A stretch of 64,000 nucleotides of DNA, taken from contig NZ_CP119106.1 in NCBI RefSeq assembly GCF_029643425.1, positions 62,001 to 126,000 of the forward strand, in the 5' to 3' direction. This DNA comes from Isoptericola sp. AK164 (GTDB taxonomy: Bacteria > Actinomycetota > Actinomycetes > Actinomycetales > Cellulomonadaceae). Position numbers and translations under genes: made by a program. Positions 54,639-63,945 of the stretch are shown here, one piece after another. Each line of letters begins with the position of its first letter. Position 1 is the stretch's first letter. The notes below the pieces were generated by a model, which was not told the DNA's origin, did no database searches, and was given only the letters and a program-made list of their open reading frames with translations.

Positions 54639-54869
54639 TCAGGCGGCGAACGCCTTGCGCTCGTCCGGCATGAGGATCCAGAAGACGATGTACGCCAGCA
54701 CCTGCGGGCCGGGAATGAACACGGACGCGACGGTCAGGACGCGGACCAGCGTCCGGTCCCAGCCGAGGTAGTCCGCGATGCCGGCGCACACGCCGCCGAA
54801 CACGCGGCCCTGGCTCGGGCGGTACAGCTTGCGGGGTCGGGCTGCGGGGACTGCTTGAGGGGTGCTCAT
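54639..54869 (-). CDS. PspC domain membrane protein
   Basis: 76 residues, a single PspC domain: LYRPSQGRVFGGVCAGIADY and LGWDRTLVRVLTVASVFIPG, then AYIVFWILMP. PspC is a membrane-stress sensor component; no PspA or PspB gene is close by. Small stand-alone PspC proteins are common in actinobacteria. Confidence 0.92.
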   Translation of the reverse strand: MSTPQAVPAARPRKLYRPSQGRVFGGVCAGIADYLGWDRTLVRVLTVASVFIPGPQVLAYIVFWILMPDERKAFAA

Positions 54870-54932
54870 GCCTCGACGATAGGCACGACGCTCGCGCCCC
54901 GGTATCCGGGAACCCCCGGGTCCGACCCTGGT

Positions 54933-55499
54933 TCACCGAGCGCGGGACACCAGGTGCTCCGGGACCAGCTCCTCGCCGTGGATCCCCTCCAGCAGCGCGG
55001 CGTCGATCGGCGTGCCGCGGCGGAGCACGCTGATCGATCCGGTGGACTCGAGCAGGGCCACCGCGACGTCGTCGTACCGGTGGACCCCGGCGAGGCGGAG
55101 GGTCGAACGCAGCTCGGCCAGCGTGACGTGGGCGCGGCGGAGCTGCTCGGGCAGCACCGTGCCGTCGGCCATGAGCAGGACGGGCTGGGACGTGATCGCC
55201 CGCGCGCCGAACGGCCGCACGATGAGCGCCCCCGCGATCGACTGCAGCGCGATGAGCGTCAGCATGGCGACCAGCCCGCCGCCGAGGACGGCGACGTCAC
55301 CGAGGGCCGCGCGCCCCAGGATCGCGCCGAACGCGATGATCGCGACGAGGTCGTAGTTCGACATCGCGCCGAGCATCCGCTGCCCGATCACCCGCACCAG
55401 CAGCATCATCGCCAGGTACATGCCGGTGGTCGCGAGCACGACGGCGACCGCCTCGGTCGGGGAGAGCCAGAGCAGGTCGCTCAGGGACTGGTCGAACAT
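54933..55499 (-). CDS. DUF421 (YetF/YcaP-like) membrane protein
   Basis: 188 residues. Three membrane helices (AVAVVLATTGMYLAMMLLVRV, YDLVAIIAFGAILGRAAL, LVAMLTLIALQSIAGAL) followed by the cytoplasmic DUF421 domain with QPVLLMADGTVLPEQLRRAH and LRLAGVHRYDDVAVALLEST. Function is not established; relatives in Bacillus affect spores or stress. Same strand as the PspC gene, 63 nt upstream of it. Confidence 0.9.
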   Translation of the reverse strand: MFDQSLSDLLWLSPTEAVAVVLATTGMYLAMMLLVRVIGQRMLGAMSNYDLVAIIAFGAILGRAALGDVAVLGGGLVAMLTLIALQSIAGALIVRPFGARAITSQPVLLMADGTVLPEQLRRAHVTLAELRSTLRLAGVHRYDDVAVALLESTGSISVLRRGTPIDAALLEGIHGEELVPEHLVSRAR

Positions 55500-55576
55500 G
55501 GCAGACGCTTTCCTCTTCTCGGCGGGGGCTTCCCACCGAGAATGCCACGACTGTCCGCTGGGGCGACGTCGCGCAT

Positions 55577-55645
55577 CCTGCTAGAGAGACAGAACAGGAC
55601 CTGCTAGAACGACATGACAAGGCCTGCTAGGGATGCATGAGCGAT
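55577..55645. repeat. Three 23-bp direct repeats beginning CCTGCTAG
   Basis: CCTGCTAG occurs at 55577, 55600 and 55623, exactly 23 bp apart. The first two units are alike further on (RRGACAKRACARG-type). They lie in the 245-bp gap between the DUF421 and hrpA genes, which otherwise shows no gene. Confidence 0.7.
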
Positions 55646-55744
55646 GCTGCTGACGATGCATCACAGACGTGCCGGAACTCGTGCTCCCGGGTATGGGCGA
55701 TGTCCGTCGGGTCGCTGTGGGCCTCCTGATCCGAGGAACGACGC

Positions 55745-58700
55745 CTACCAGCCGCCGGGCCGGAGCACCTTGCGGATCCGCTTCTCGCTGACCGACCCGT
55801 CGGTGCCGAGCTGCTGGGCGAACAGCGACACCCGCAGCTCCTCGAGCAGCCATCGGACCTCGGCGAGCTCGGCCGCGCGCGCCGGGTCGGGCGCCCCGCT
55901 GGCGTAGGCCTCCCGCGCCTGGTCGTAGACCCCGGTGACGTCGTGGATCTTCCAGGCGAGCTCGGCGTCGCGGTGCGGGTTCGACTCGGCCTTCTCCAGC
56001 CGGTACGACGCCGCCCGCAGGTAGCGCACGAGGTGAGGCACCCGCCGCGGTGGCGTCGCCGCGACGAACCCCTCGTGGACCAGGCCGGCGACGTGCTCGC
56101 GGATGTCCTGCAGCGTGTTGAGCAGGGCCAGCGAGGACGACGCCTTCACCGCGGTCTCGACGGTCCGCCAGGCCGTCAGCGCCGCGACGACGTGCCCGAC
56201 GATCCGGTGGACCTCGTCCTCCAGGTGCCGGCGCACGAACCCGAGCGCCGACTCGTACGAATCGGCATCACGAATCTGTACGGCGACCGGTCCGCCGGTC
56301 GGCGTCCCCGGGGCCTTGTCGGCGTCAGTGCTGGTCAAGGCGATGACGGCGGCGAGCTGCAGGTCGGCGACCAGCGCGTCGGTGTTCCGGTACGGCGCGG
56401 CCGCCAGCGTCAGCGACTGCTTCGCCGACCACCGCGAGGTGATCCGGCCGGTCTGCAGTGCCGTCTGCGACAGCAGCAGCCGCCGCACACCGGCCGCATG
56501 AACGGCGTCCCGGCCCGCGGCGTCGGCCAGCACCCGCAGCGCCACCGACCGAGCGGCACCCTTGGCACCGCCTTCCTCGACCAGCGCCGGGTACCCCTGC
56601 ACCACGACGCCCCCACCGAGATCCGTCGACACCGCCTCCGGCAGCACCCCGCCCGGCAGCTCGGGCCACGTCGTCAGCCCCGTCTGCTCGGCCACGACGG
56701 CTCCGGCAACGGACGTCCCGACGCCGGGACCGCCGTCAGACCGTCCGGACCCGGCACGGTCGTCGGACGCGGAGGGGGATGCGCCGCCGTCCAGCCGTAG
56801 CGGAGGGCCCTCCGGGGCCCGTGAGCGAGGCGGCGCAGCACCGTCCGAGCCCGACGACGCGCCCGAGCCGGACGCCGACCGCGCAGCCTCCTCGAGCGCC
56901 ACACCGACCGCCCCCTTGACGGCCGACCGCACCGCGGCCTCCGCCTGCGGCGCCAGCTTCTTCTGCAGCGACAGCAGGTCCTTGGACTCGTCGAGCACGA
57001 CGGGACCGGCCGGCTGCGCCGCACCCCGGCCGCGCCCCTTCGTCGGACCGGACTTCCGCCGTCGTCCACCCCCGGCGGGTCCGCCGCGACCGGCGGACCC
57101 GGAGCTGTCCGCGGCACCGGAGGCGTCCTCGACCCGGAACGTCATGCGCAGGTGCGCGGGCAGCCGTTCGACGCGCTCGGCGTCCCACACGTCGTCCGGG
57201 ATGACGACGTCGCGCAGCGCGCGCACGGCGCGGGTGAACTCGACGTGGAACGGCGTGGCCATGTCACCGGCGCGCGTGAGGTCCTCCCACGCCGGCACGT
57301 TCGCCCGCATCCACTCGGCGACGGCGGCGCCGACGTCGGGCGCGGGGACGAGCTCGCGGCGCACCGTCTTGGGCAGCGACCGGATGGTGGCGACGCACAG
57401 CTCGTCGAGCAGGCCGGGGACCATCCAGTCGAACCCGTCGGGGGTGACGCGGTTGAGGATCGACAGCGGCACGTGGACGGTGACGCCGTCGGCGTCGGTC
57501 CCGGGCTGGAACTGGTAGGTCAGGGGCAGCGTGACCTCGCCCTGGGTCCAGGTCTCCGGGAACTCGGAGGTGTCCACCGACTCGGCGTCGACGAGCTGGT
57601 CGAGCGTGAAGGTGAGCAGGTCCGGGTCGTCGCGGCGGGCTTTCTTCCACCAGGAGTCGAAGTGGCGCGCGCTGACGACGTGCTCGGGGACGCGCTCGTC
57701 GTAGAACGCGAAGAGGTCGTCCTCGGACGCCACGAGACCCCGTTGGCGCGACCGTGCCTCGAGCTCCTCCGCCTCGGCGAGCAGCCGGCGGTTCTCGGCG
57801 AAGAACGCGTGGTGCGTGGTCCACTGCCCCTCGACGAGGGCGTGCCGGATGAACAGGTCGCGCGCGCCCTCCGGGTCGATCTTCCCGAAGAGGACGGGCC
57901 GGTCGGCGACGATCGGCACGCCGTAGAGCAGCACCTTCTCGACCGCCATGGCCGCACCCTGCTTGGTGGACCAGTGCGGGTCGGAGTAGGTGCGCTTGGC
58001 CAGGTCTCCGGCGAGGTCCTCGGCCCACTCGGGCTGGATCTTCGCGACGTCGCGCGCCCACAGCCGGGAGGTCTCGACGAGCTCGCCGGCCATGATCCAC
58101 GCCGGCGGCTTCTTGCTCAGCGGGGAGCCGGGGAAAATCGCGAACCGGGCACCGCGTGCCCCGAGGTACTCGTTGCGGGCCCGCTTGGCGGCCTGGCGCA
58201 GGGCACGTGCCCGGGCCTCGCCGCGCAGGTGCGCCACGGAGGACGCCTTGATCTCGCCGGTGTCCTGCATGCCGATCTGGGACAGCATCCCGGACAGCAG
58301 GGCGCGGTGGATGGTGTCGCCGTCCCAGGGGCGCCGCCAGTCCGTCTCGTCCGGTGCGTCGTCGTCGGCCGATCCCGTGGTCGCGGGCCGGTAGCGCATG
58401 TCCACGCCGAGCGGCTTGGCCATCTGCCGCAGCTGGGCGACGACGTCCTGCCACTCGCGCACGCGCAGGAAGTTGATGTACTCGCTCTTGCACAGCCGCC
58501 GGAAGGCCGAGGAGCCCATCTGGTGCTGCTGCTCGCGCAGGTACTCCCACAGGTTGAGGTAGGTGAGGAAGTCCGACGTCGGGTCGGTGAAGCGGGCGTG
58601 CGACTGGTCGGCCTGCGCACGCGACTCGGCGGGGCGTTCGCGCGGGTCCTGGATGGACAGGGCGGCGGCCACGATGGCGACCTCGCGGGCGACGCCGAGC

Positions 58701-60352
58701 CGGGAGCCCTCGACGACCATGCGGGCCAGTCGCGGGTCCATGGGCAGCCGGGCGAGCGTCCGTCCGACGTCGGTGAGACGGGTCGTGCCGTCCCGCAGCG
58801 TCAGCGCGCCGAGCTCGGACAGCAGGTTCACGCCGTCGCGCACGGCCCGGGTGTCCGGCGGCTCGACGAAGGGGAACCGCGCGACGTCGTCGGGGGAGCC
58901 GACCACGCCGACGGAGATCATCTGCAGCAGCACCGAGGCCAGCGAGGTGCGCAGGATCTCGGGCTCGGTGAACTCCGGCCGTCCCTCGAAGTCCTCCGGG
59001 GAGTACAGCCGGATCGCGACGCCGTCCGCGACACGTCCGGAGCGCCCGGCACGCTGGTTCGCCGAGGCCTGGCTGATCGCCTCGATCGGCAGGCGCTGCA
59101 CCTTGGTCGCCTTGGAGTACCGCGAGATGCGGGCGGTGCCGGGGTCGACGACGTAGTGGATGCCGGGCACCGTCAGCGACGTCTCGGCGACGTTCGTGGA
59201 CAGCACGATGCGCCGGCCCGGGTGGGACTGGAACACGCGGTGCTGCTCGGCGGACGACAGCCGCGAGTACAGGGGCAGGATCTCGACGTGGTCGGGGCGC
59301 TTCGGGTCGCGGACCCGTTCCTTGAGATGTCCTTCGAGGGCGTCGGCGGCGTCGTGGATCTCGCGCTCGCCGGAGAGGAACACGAGGATGTCGCCGGACC
59401 CCTCGCGCATCAGCTCGTCGCACGCCTCGACGATGCCGGTCACGAGGTCCTTCTCGTCACCGCTCTTCTTCTTCCCGGACCCGGCGTCGGCGTCCGGGGC
59501 CAGCGGGCGGTACCGGATCTCCACCGGGTAGGTGCGCCCGGAGACCTCGACGACGGGGGCGGCGTCGGGCAGCACGTCGACGACGGCGTCCGGTGCGCCG
59601 CCGACCTCGGCCAGGTGGGCGGGGGAGAAGTGGGCGGCGAACCGCTCGGAGTCGATCGTCGCCGAGGTGATGACGAGCTTGAGGTCCGGGCGCCGCGGCA
59701 GCAGCCGGGACAGGTAGCCCAGCAGGAAGTCGATGTTCAGCGACCGCTCGTGCGCCTCGTCGATGACGATCGTGTCGTAGGCGAGCAGGTCCGGGTCCCG
59801 CTGGATCTGGGCCAGCAGGATGCCGTCGGTCATCACCTTGACGAGCGTGGAGTCGGAGGAGGTGTCGGTGAACCGCACCTGGTAGCCGACGACGCCGCCG
59901 GGGGTCAGCGGTCCTGCTCCACAGAGTTCTTCGTGCACGCGCTCGGCCACCGACCGCGCCGCGATCCGGCGCGGCTGCGTGTGCCCGATCTGCCCGGCAC
60001 GGCCCCGGCCGAGCTCGAGGAGGATCTTCGGCAGCTGCGTCGTCTTGCCCGAGCCGGTCTCGCCGGCGACGACGACGACCTGGTGCTCGCGGATCGCCTC
60101 GGCGATGTCCTCGCGCCGCGCAGAGACGGGCAGCTGCTCGGGGTAGGTGATCTCGGGCACGACGACGGCGGCCCGGAGCTCCGCGGCACGGTCCAGCTCC
60201 GCACGGCTCACCCGCGACGGGCCGGTGCGCTGGGCGCCGGGACCGCGTCCCTTCCCGCGTCCGCGCCGCCGTCGTCGGCTACCGCCCGAGGAGCCCGTGG
60301 GACGAGCGGGGTCGTCGACGGGCTGCGGGGCGGAGGAGGACTCGGTGCTCAC
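55745..60352 (-). CDS. hrpA: ATP-dependent RNA helicase HrpA
   Basis: 1535 residues, longer than the E. coli protein (about 1300). DEAH-box RNA helicase: Walker A GETGSGKTTQLP (K103), DEAH at 198-201, SAT motif LVITSATID, then helicase C motifs (STNVAETSLTVPGIHYVVD, QASANQRAGRSGR), HA2 and OB regions and a large DUF3418-type C-terminal domain. A Gly/Pro/Ser-rich insert at about 1080-1230 accounts for the extra length and varies in base composition. The basic Ser/Gly/Arg N-terminus (first 50 residues) may bind RNA. Bacterial HrpA helps rescue collided ribosomes. Confidence 0.95.
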   Translation of the reverse strand: MSTESSSAPQPVDDPARPTGSSGGSRRRRRGRGKGRGPGAQRTGPSRVSRAELDRAAELRAAVVVPEITYPEQLPVSARREDIAEAIREHQVVVVAGETGSGKTTQLPKILLELGRGRAGQIGHTQPRRIAARSVAERVHEELCGAGPLTPGGVVGYQVRFTDTSSDSTLVKVMTDGILLAQIQRDPDLLAYDTIVIDEAHERSLNIDFLLGYLSRLLPRRPDLKLVITSATIDSERFAAHFSPAHLAEVGGAPDAVVDVLPDAAPVVEVSGRTYPVEIRYRPLAPDADAGSGKKKSGDEKDLVTGIVEACDELMREGSGDILVFLSGEREIHDAADALEGHLKERVRDPKRPDHVEILPLYSRLSSAEQHRVFQSHPGRRIVLSTNVAETSLTVPGIHYVVDPGTARISRYSKATKVQRLPIEAISQASANQRAGRSGRVADGVAIRLYSPEDFEGRPEFTEPEILRTSLASVLLQMISVGVVGSPDDVARFPFVEPPDTRAVRDGVNLLSELGALTLRDGTTRLTDVGRTLARLPMDPRLARMVVEGSRLGVAREVAIVAAALSIQDPRERPAESRAQADQSHARFTDPTSDFLTYLNLWEYLREQQHQMGSSAFRRLCKSEYINFLRVREWQDVVAQLRQMAKPLGVDMRYRPATTGSADDDAPDETDWRRPWDGDTIHRALLSGMLSQIGMQDTGEIKASSVAHLRGEARARALRQAAKRARNEYLGARGARFAIFPGSPLSKKPPAWIMAGELVETSRLWARDVAKIQPEWAEDLAGDLAKRTYSDPHWSTKQGAAMAVEKVLLYGVPIVADRPVLFGKIDPEGARDLFIRHALVEGQWTTHHAFFAENRRLLAEAEELEARSRQRGLVASEDDLFAFYDERVPEHVVSARHFDSWWKKARRDDPDLLTFTLDQLVDAESVDTSEFPETWTQGEVTLPLTYQFQPGTDADGVTVHVPLSILNRVTPDGFDWMVPGLLDELCVATIRSLPKTVRRELVPAPDVGAAVAEWMRANVPAWEDLTRAGDMATPFHVEFTRAVRALRDVVIPDDVWDAERVERLPAHLRMTFRVEDASGAADSSGSAGRGGPAGGGRRRKSGPTKGRGRGAAQPAGPVVLDESKDLLSLQKKLAPQAEAAVRSAVKGAVGVALEEAARSASGSGASSGSDGAAPPRSRAPEGPPLRLDGGASPSASDDRAGSGRSDGGPGVGTSVAGAVVAEQTGLTTWPELPGGVLPEAVSTDLGGGVVVQGYPALVEEGGAKGAARSVALRVLADAAGRDAVHAAGVRRLLLSQTALQTGRITSRWSAKQSLTLAAAPYRNTDALVADLQLAAVIALTSTDADKAPGTPTGGPVAVQIRDADSYESALGFVRRHLEDEVHRIVGHVVAALTAWRTVETAVKASSSLALLNTLQDIREHVAGLVHEGFVAATPPRRVPHLVRYLRAASYRLEKAESNPHRDAELAWKIHDVTGVYDQAREAYASGAPDPARAAELAEVRWLLEELRVSLFAQQLGTDGSVSEKRIRKVLRPGGW

Positions 60353-60388
60353 GACCTCTCATTGTCGCAAGAGACGCAAGCTGATAGT

Positions 60389-60877
60389 TCAGACAGAGGT
60401 CGACCACTCCGTCGACGTGCTCATCACGCCGAACATCGAGATGAAGAACACCAGGTAGGCCACGAGGATCAGCAGGCCGATCGCGGTGAAGATGATCGAC
60501 AGCCACAGGCCCCACTTGCCGAGCACGTTGTCGTAGCCGACCTTCTTCGAGTCGGACAGCGCCAGGGCGGACACGATGATGCCGGCCGGAGCGAAGACGA
60601 AGGCGAGCACGAACCCGATGATGCCCATGATCTTGCCGGGCGGGTCCGGCGCGTACGCCGGCGGGTAGGCGCCCTGCGGGTAGCCGGGCTGCTGCGGCGG
60701 GTAGCCCGGCTGCTGGGGATAGCCCTGCTGCTGCGGATAGCCCTGCTGGGGATAACCCGGCTGCTGGGGATAACCCGGCTGCTGCGGGCCGGGCTGCTGA
60801 CCGTGCCCGGGCGGCGGGGTGCCTCCCGGCGGCGGTGTCGGGTCCTCGGGCTGGTTCACCTGGTACGGGTCGCTCAC
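60389..60877 (-). CDS. DUF4190-type membrane protein with Pro/Gln/Gly/Tyr-rich N-terminus
   Basis: 162 residues from a GTG. The first 85 residues are low-complexity with repeated PGYPQQ/GYPQQ units. Two membrane helices follow (IMGIIGFVLAFVFAPAGIIV and LWLSIIFTAIGLLILVAYLV) with the DUF4190-like ALALSDSKK between them. Function unknown; such tails often mediate protein contacts at the actinobacterial membrane. The longer reading upstream is the shadow of the next gene. Confidence 0.78.
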   Translation of the reverse strand: MSDPYQVNQPEDPTPPPGGTPPPGHGQQPGPQQPGYPQQPGYPQQGYPQQQGYPQQPGYPPQQPGYPQGAYPPAYAPDPPGKIMGIIGFVLAFVFAPAGIIVSALALSDSKKVGYDNVLGKWGLWLSIIFTAIGLLILVAYLVFFISMFGVMSTSTEWSTSV

Positions 60878-60971
60878 CAGGCCAGTCTGGCCGACGGGGC
60901 TGCGGCACGCCAGATCCCGGCCCACCGGGCACCGGCGGCGCTGCCACGGGCGGGCGTGATGGAATCGAGAG

Positions 60972-61820
60972 ATGTTCTCCCGCCCTCGGACATCGTTCGA
61001 CCTCGTCCCCCGACGGGTCCGCGTGCACGCCGTGCGTGAGCTGACCGGCTCGCTGGTCCGCACCACCTTCCGCGACGTGCCCGGCGCGGACCCCGACGCG
61101 CCGTCGTCCCTCGCCGCGCTGCGGGCCCCCGGCCCGGAGGACCACGTCACCGTCTTCCTGCCGGACCCGGCCACCGGGGAGCTGCACGCACCGACGCTCG
61201 CCCCCGACGGCGGGCTGCAGCGCACCAGCACGGGCGTGTCGATCTCGCGGGACCTCACGGTCCGGGACGTGCGCACCGTCGACGGCGTCGCCGAGGTCGA
61301 CCTGGACTGGGTGGTGCACGACGGCGGCGGGCAGGCCGCGGCGTGGGCGTCCCGCGCCGCCGCCGGCGACGAGATCGTGCTCGCCGGGCCGCGGCACAGC
61401 GTCGGCGTCCCCGACGGCGTCGGGCGGCTCACCGTCGCCGTGGACGAGACCGGCCTGCCCGCCGCCGCCCGCTGGACCGCCGCCGTCGGCCCCGACGTCC
61501 GGGTGACCGCGATCGTCGAGATCGGCGACGACGTCGCCGAGGACGTGGTCGAGTCCGAGCTCGGCCACGCCGACGTCGAGATCCTGTACCGGACCGACGG
61601 GCCGGGCCAGCTCGCCGAAGCGGTCCGCTCCCTGGGGATGCCGGAGGACGGCGAGTTCGTCGTCGCGCTGGGCGAGGCCGGCGACCTGGTGCCCGTGCGG
61701 CGGCACCTGCGGCGCGAGCTCGGTCTGGACGCGGACCGGATGTCGGTCGCGGGCTACTGGCGGCGCGGCACGGTCAACCACGACCACGAGCAGCCCCTGG
61801 ACCCCGCCGACCCCGACTGA
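60972..61820 (+). CDS. Siderophore-interacting protein (FAD-binding ferric-siderophore reductase family)
   Basis: 282 residues. N-terminal FAD-binding domain (RVRVHAVRELTGSLVRTTF, SRDLTVRDVRTVDGVAEVDL, then DWVVHDGGGQAAAWASRAAA) and C-terminal NAD(P)H-binding domain ending in the typical GYWRRGTVNHD. Reduces ferric siderophores in the cytoplasm to release iron. No siderophore transporter lies next to it. Divergent from the DUF4190 gene. Confidence 0.9.
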   Translation: MFSRPRTSFDLVPRRVRVHAVRELTGSLVRTTFRDVPGADPDAPSSLAALRAPGPEDHVTVFLPDPATGELHAPTLAPDGGLQRTSTGVSISRDLTVRDVRTVDGVAEVDLDWVVHDGGGQAAAWASRAAAGDEIVLAGPRHSVGVPDGVGRLTVAVDETGLPAAARWTAAVGPDVRVTAIVEIGDDVAEDVVESELGHADVEILYRTDGPGQLAEAVRSLGMPEDGEFVVALGEAGDLVPVRRHLRRELGLDADRMSVAGYWRRGTVNHDHEQPLDPADPD

Positions 61821-61829
61821 GCGCCGGGC

Positions 61830-61854
61830 ACCCTCCGGGGCCGGACGGGAGGGT
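61830..61854. terminator. Stem-loop between convergent SIP and YrhK genes
   Basis: ACCCTCC (61830-61836) and GGAGGGT (61848-61854) around an 11-nt loop; the last base touches the YrhK stop codon. Confidence 0.5.
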
Positions 61855-62132
61855 CAGAAGTCCCGGGCGGTCTCGGCGTGCGGCGACCCGAGCCGTTGCA
61901 GGTGCAGGCGGCGCCGCAGCCGGATGCCGGGCCGCAGCAGCATCTGCACGCTGCCGAGGAGGAACAGCCACGTGCCGGCGGTCGCGGTGGACTCGGAGAA
62001 GAACAGGGCCGAGCCGACCACGAACCACAGGCCGATGAGGATGTCGTTGACGATGCTGAGGGTCTCGTAGCGCTGGCGCACCACGAGCTCCTCGTGGCCG
62101 ATGCGCAGGGTGAGGTCGTCGTCCTGGGGCAC
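61854..62132 (-). CDS. YrhK-like membrane protein
   Basis: 92 residues with two helices (VNDILIGLWFVVGSALFFS and TWLFLLGSVQMLLRPGIRL) and the YrhK-type lead RIGHEELVVRQRYETLSIVN. Function unknown. Divergent from the M20 hydrolase gene. Confidence 0.85.
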   Translation of the reverse strand: MPQDDDLTLRIGHEELVVRQRYETLSIVNDILIGLWFVVGSALFFSESTATAGTWLFLLGSVQMLLRPGIRLRRRLHLQRLGSPHAETARDF

Positions 62133-62190
62133 GGTGCCATGGTGGCCCCGGCGGTCGGCGGTCGCACCCGTGGCACGGCATCATGCGCCC

Positions 62191-63438
62191 ATGACTGCGC
62201 TGACCACCGCCGAGCTGACGGCCGTCTACACCGACCTGCACGCCCACCCCGAGCTCGCCTTCGCCGAGCACCGCACCGCGGGCATCGTCGCGGACCGGCT
62301 GCGCCGCGACGGCTTCACGGTGCACACCGGGATCGGCGGCACGGGTGTCGTGGGCGTGCTGGCCAACGGCGACGGCCCGACGGTGCTGCTGCGCGCCGAC
62401 ATGGACGGGCTGCCGGTCACCGAGGACACCGGGCTGCCGTACGCCTCGCGCGAGGCCGGCACCATGCACGCCTGCGGCCACGACGTGCACGTCACCTGCC
62501 TGCTGGGCGCGGCCACCGAGCTGGCCGGGCGCCGGGCGGAGTGGTCGGGCACGCTGCAGGTGCTGTTCCAGCCCGCCGAGGAGGTCGGGGCCGGCGCCCG
62601 GGCGATGCTCGCCGACGGCCTGTACGACCGCGTCGGGACCCCCGACGTCGTGCTCGGCCAGCACGTCATGCCGTTCCCCGTGGGCACGGTGAGCCTCACG
62701 CCGGGGCCCGCGATGGCCGCCGCGGACTCGCTGCGCATCACGTTGCACGGCAAGGGCGGGCACGGCTCGTCCCCGGAGGGCACCGTCGACCCGGTGCTGA
62801 TGGCCGCCGCGACGGTGCAGCGGCTGCAGGGCATCGTGTCCCGCGAGGTCGGGGCGGGGGAGAAGGCGGTGGTCACCGTCGGGTCGCTGCGGGCGGGGAC
62901 CCGGGCGAACATCATCCCCGACCGGGCCGAGCTGCTGGTCAACGTCCGCTCCTTCGACGAGGGCGTGCGCGAGCGGGTGCTCGCGGCGGTCCGCCGGATC
63001 GTCGACGCCGAGGCCGCGGCCTCCGGCGCCCCGCGTGCCCCGGAGTACGAGGAGATCGCCACGTTCCACCTGCTGGTCAACGACCCGGCGGCCTCCGAGC
63101 GCACGGGAGCGGTCCTGGCCTCCGCCCTCGGTGCGCACCGCGAGGCGATCCAGGAGGCCGGCAACGTGCCCACCGTCGTCGCGCTGCCGCCGCTGGCGGG
63201 GTCGGAGGACGTCGGCGACCTGGCCACCGCCGCGGGGGCGCCGCTCGTCTACTGGCACCTGGGCGGGTTCGACCCGGCCCTGTTCGCCGGCTTCGACCCC
63301 GGGGCGGCGACCGGGATGGGATCCCTGCCCGACGGCGTCGCCCCGAACCACTCCCCGCGGTTCGCGCCTGTGGCGGGACCGACGCTCGGGCTCGGCGTCG
63401 CGCTGCTGGTCGCCGCGGCGACCGAGTGGCTGGACTGA
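62191..63438 (+). CDS. M20-family amidohydrolase
   Basis: 415 residues. Metal-dependent hydrolase of the M20D subfamily: LRADMDGLPVTEDTGLPYAS, MHACGHDVHVTCLLGAA, QPAEEVGAGARAML, and GKGGHGSSPEGTVDPVLMAA for the lid domain. Likely cleaves N-acyl amino acids or similar amides; the specific substrate is not determinable. The first Met (62191) begins exactly at the family start. Confidence 0.93.
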   Translation: MTALTTAELTAVYTDLHAHPELAFAEHRTAGIVADRLRRDGFTVHTGIGGTGVVGVLANGDGPTVLLRADMDGLPVTEDTGLPYASREAGTMHACGHDVHVTCLLGAATELAGRRAEWSGTLQVLFQPAEEVGAGARAMLADGLYDRVGTPDVVLGQHVMPFPVGTVSLTPGPAMAAADSLRITLHGKGGHGSSPEGTVDPVLMAAATVQRLQGIVSREVGAGEKAVVTVGSLRAGTRANIIPDRAELLVNVRSFDEGVRERVLAAVRRIVDAEAAASGAPRAPEYEEIATFHLLVNDPAASERTGAVLASALGAHREAIQEAGNVPTVVALPPLAGSEDVGDLATAAGAPLVYWHLGGFDPALFAGFDPGAATGMGSLPDGVAPNHSPRFAPVAGPTLGLGVALLVAAATEWLD

Positions 63439-63456
63439 GCCCGGCCGCCGGAGCCG

Positions 63457-63945
63457 TCAGGCCGCGGCGTCCTCGGTCTCGCCGCGCAGCTCGTCGATCT
63501 GGGTCTGCAGCTGCGCCAGCAGGTCCGCCACCTGGTCGGCGCCGGCGGTGCGGGCCTCCTCGGTGACGTGCTTGACCTCGGCCGAGGCGGCCTCGAGCGC
63601 CACCTGGGCGTCCTGCAGCGCCACCATCGCGCCGTCCTCGGACTCGGCGGCCTGCTCGAGAGCGCCGCGCGCCTCGTCCGTCGCGGCCTGCGCCGAGGCG
63701 ACGGCGTCGGTCACGGACCCCTGCAGCTCGTCGGGGACACCGGTCACCTGCTCCTCGAGCTCGCGCAGGTCACCCTCGATGGCCTCGGCCTGGCCCTGCG
63801 CGTCGTCGATGAACTGCTGTACGTCCGTCGGGGCGGAGCAGGCGCCGAGCATCATCGCCAGGGCGACGAGACTGGCGGCGGCGAACCGGGTGGTGGCCCC
63901 GCGCTGCCTCGTCGGGGCGGTCTGAGTGGTCGGCACTGACGTCAT
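63457..63945 (-). CDS. Coiled-coil lipoprotein
   Basis: 162 residues. Signal peptide with lipobox LGAC (C36), preceded by a basic, Thr-rich N-terminus. The mature part is almost wholly alpha-helical and Glu/Ala/Gln-rich (QFIDDAQGQAEAIEGDLREL to ADLLAQLQTQIDELRGE), a predicted coiled coil. No family recognised. Anchored to the outer face of the membrane. Confidence 0.8.
   Translation of the reverse strand: MTSVPTTQTAPTRQRGATTRFAAASLVALAMMLGACSAPTDVQQFIDDAQGQAEAIEGDLRELEEQVTGVPDELQGSVTDAVASAQAATDEARGALEQAAESEDGAMVALQDAQVALEAASAEVKHVTEEARTAGADQVADLLAQLQTQIDELRGETEDAAA

Noticed and set aside
57152-61039. Open frame of 1295 codons antisense to hrpA
   Set aside because: Shadow frame; the hrpA motifs on the other strand are unambiguous.
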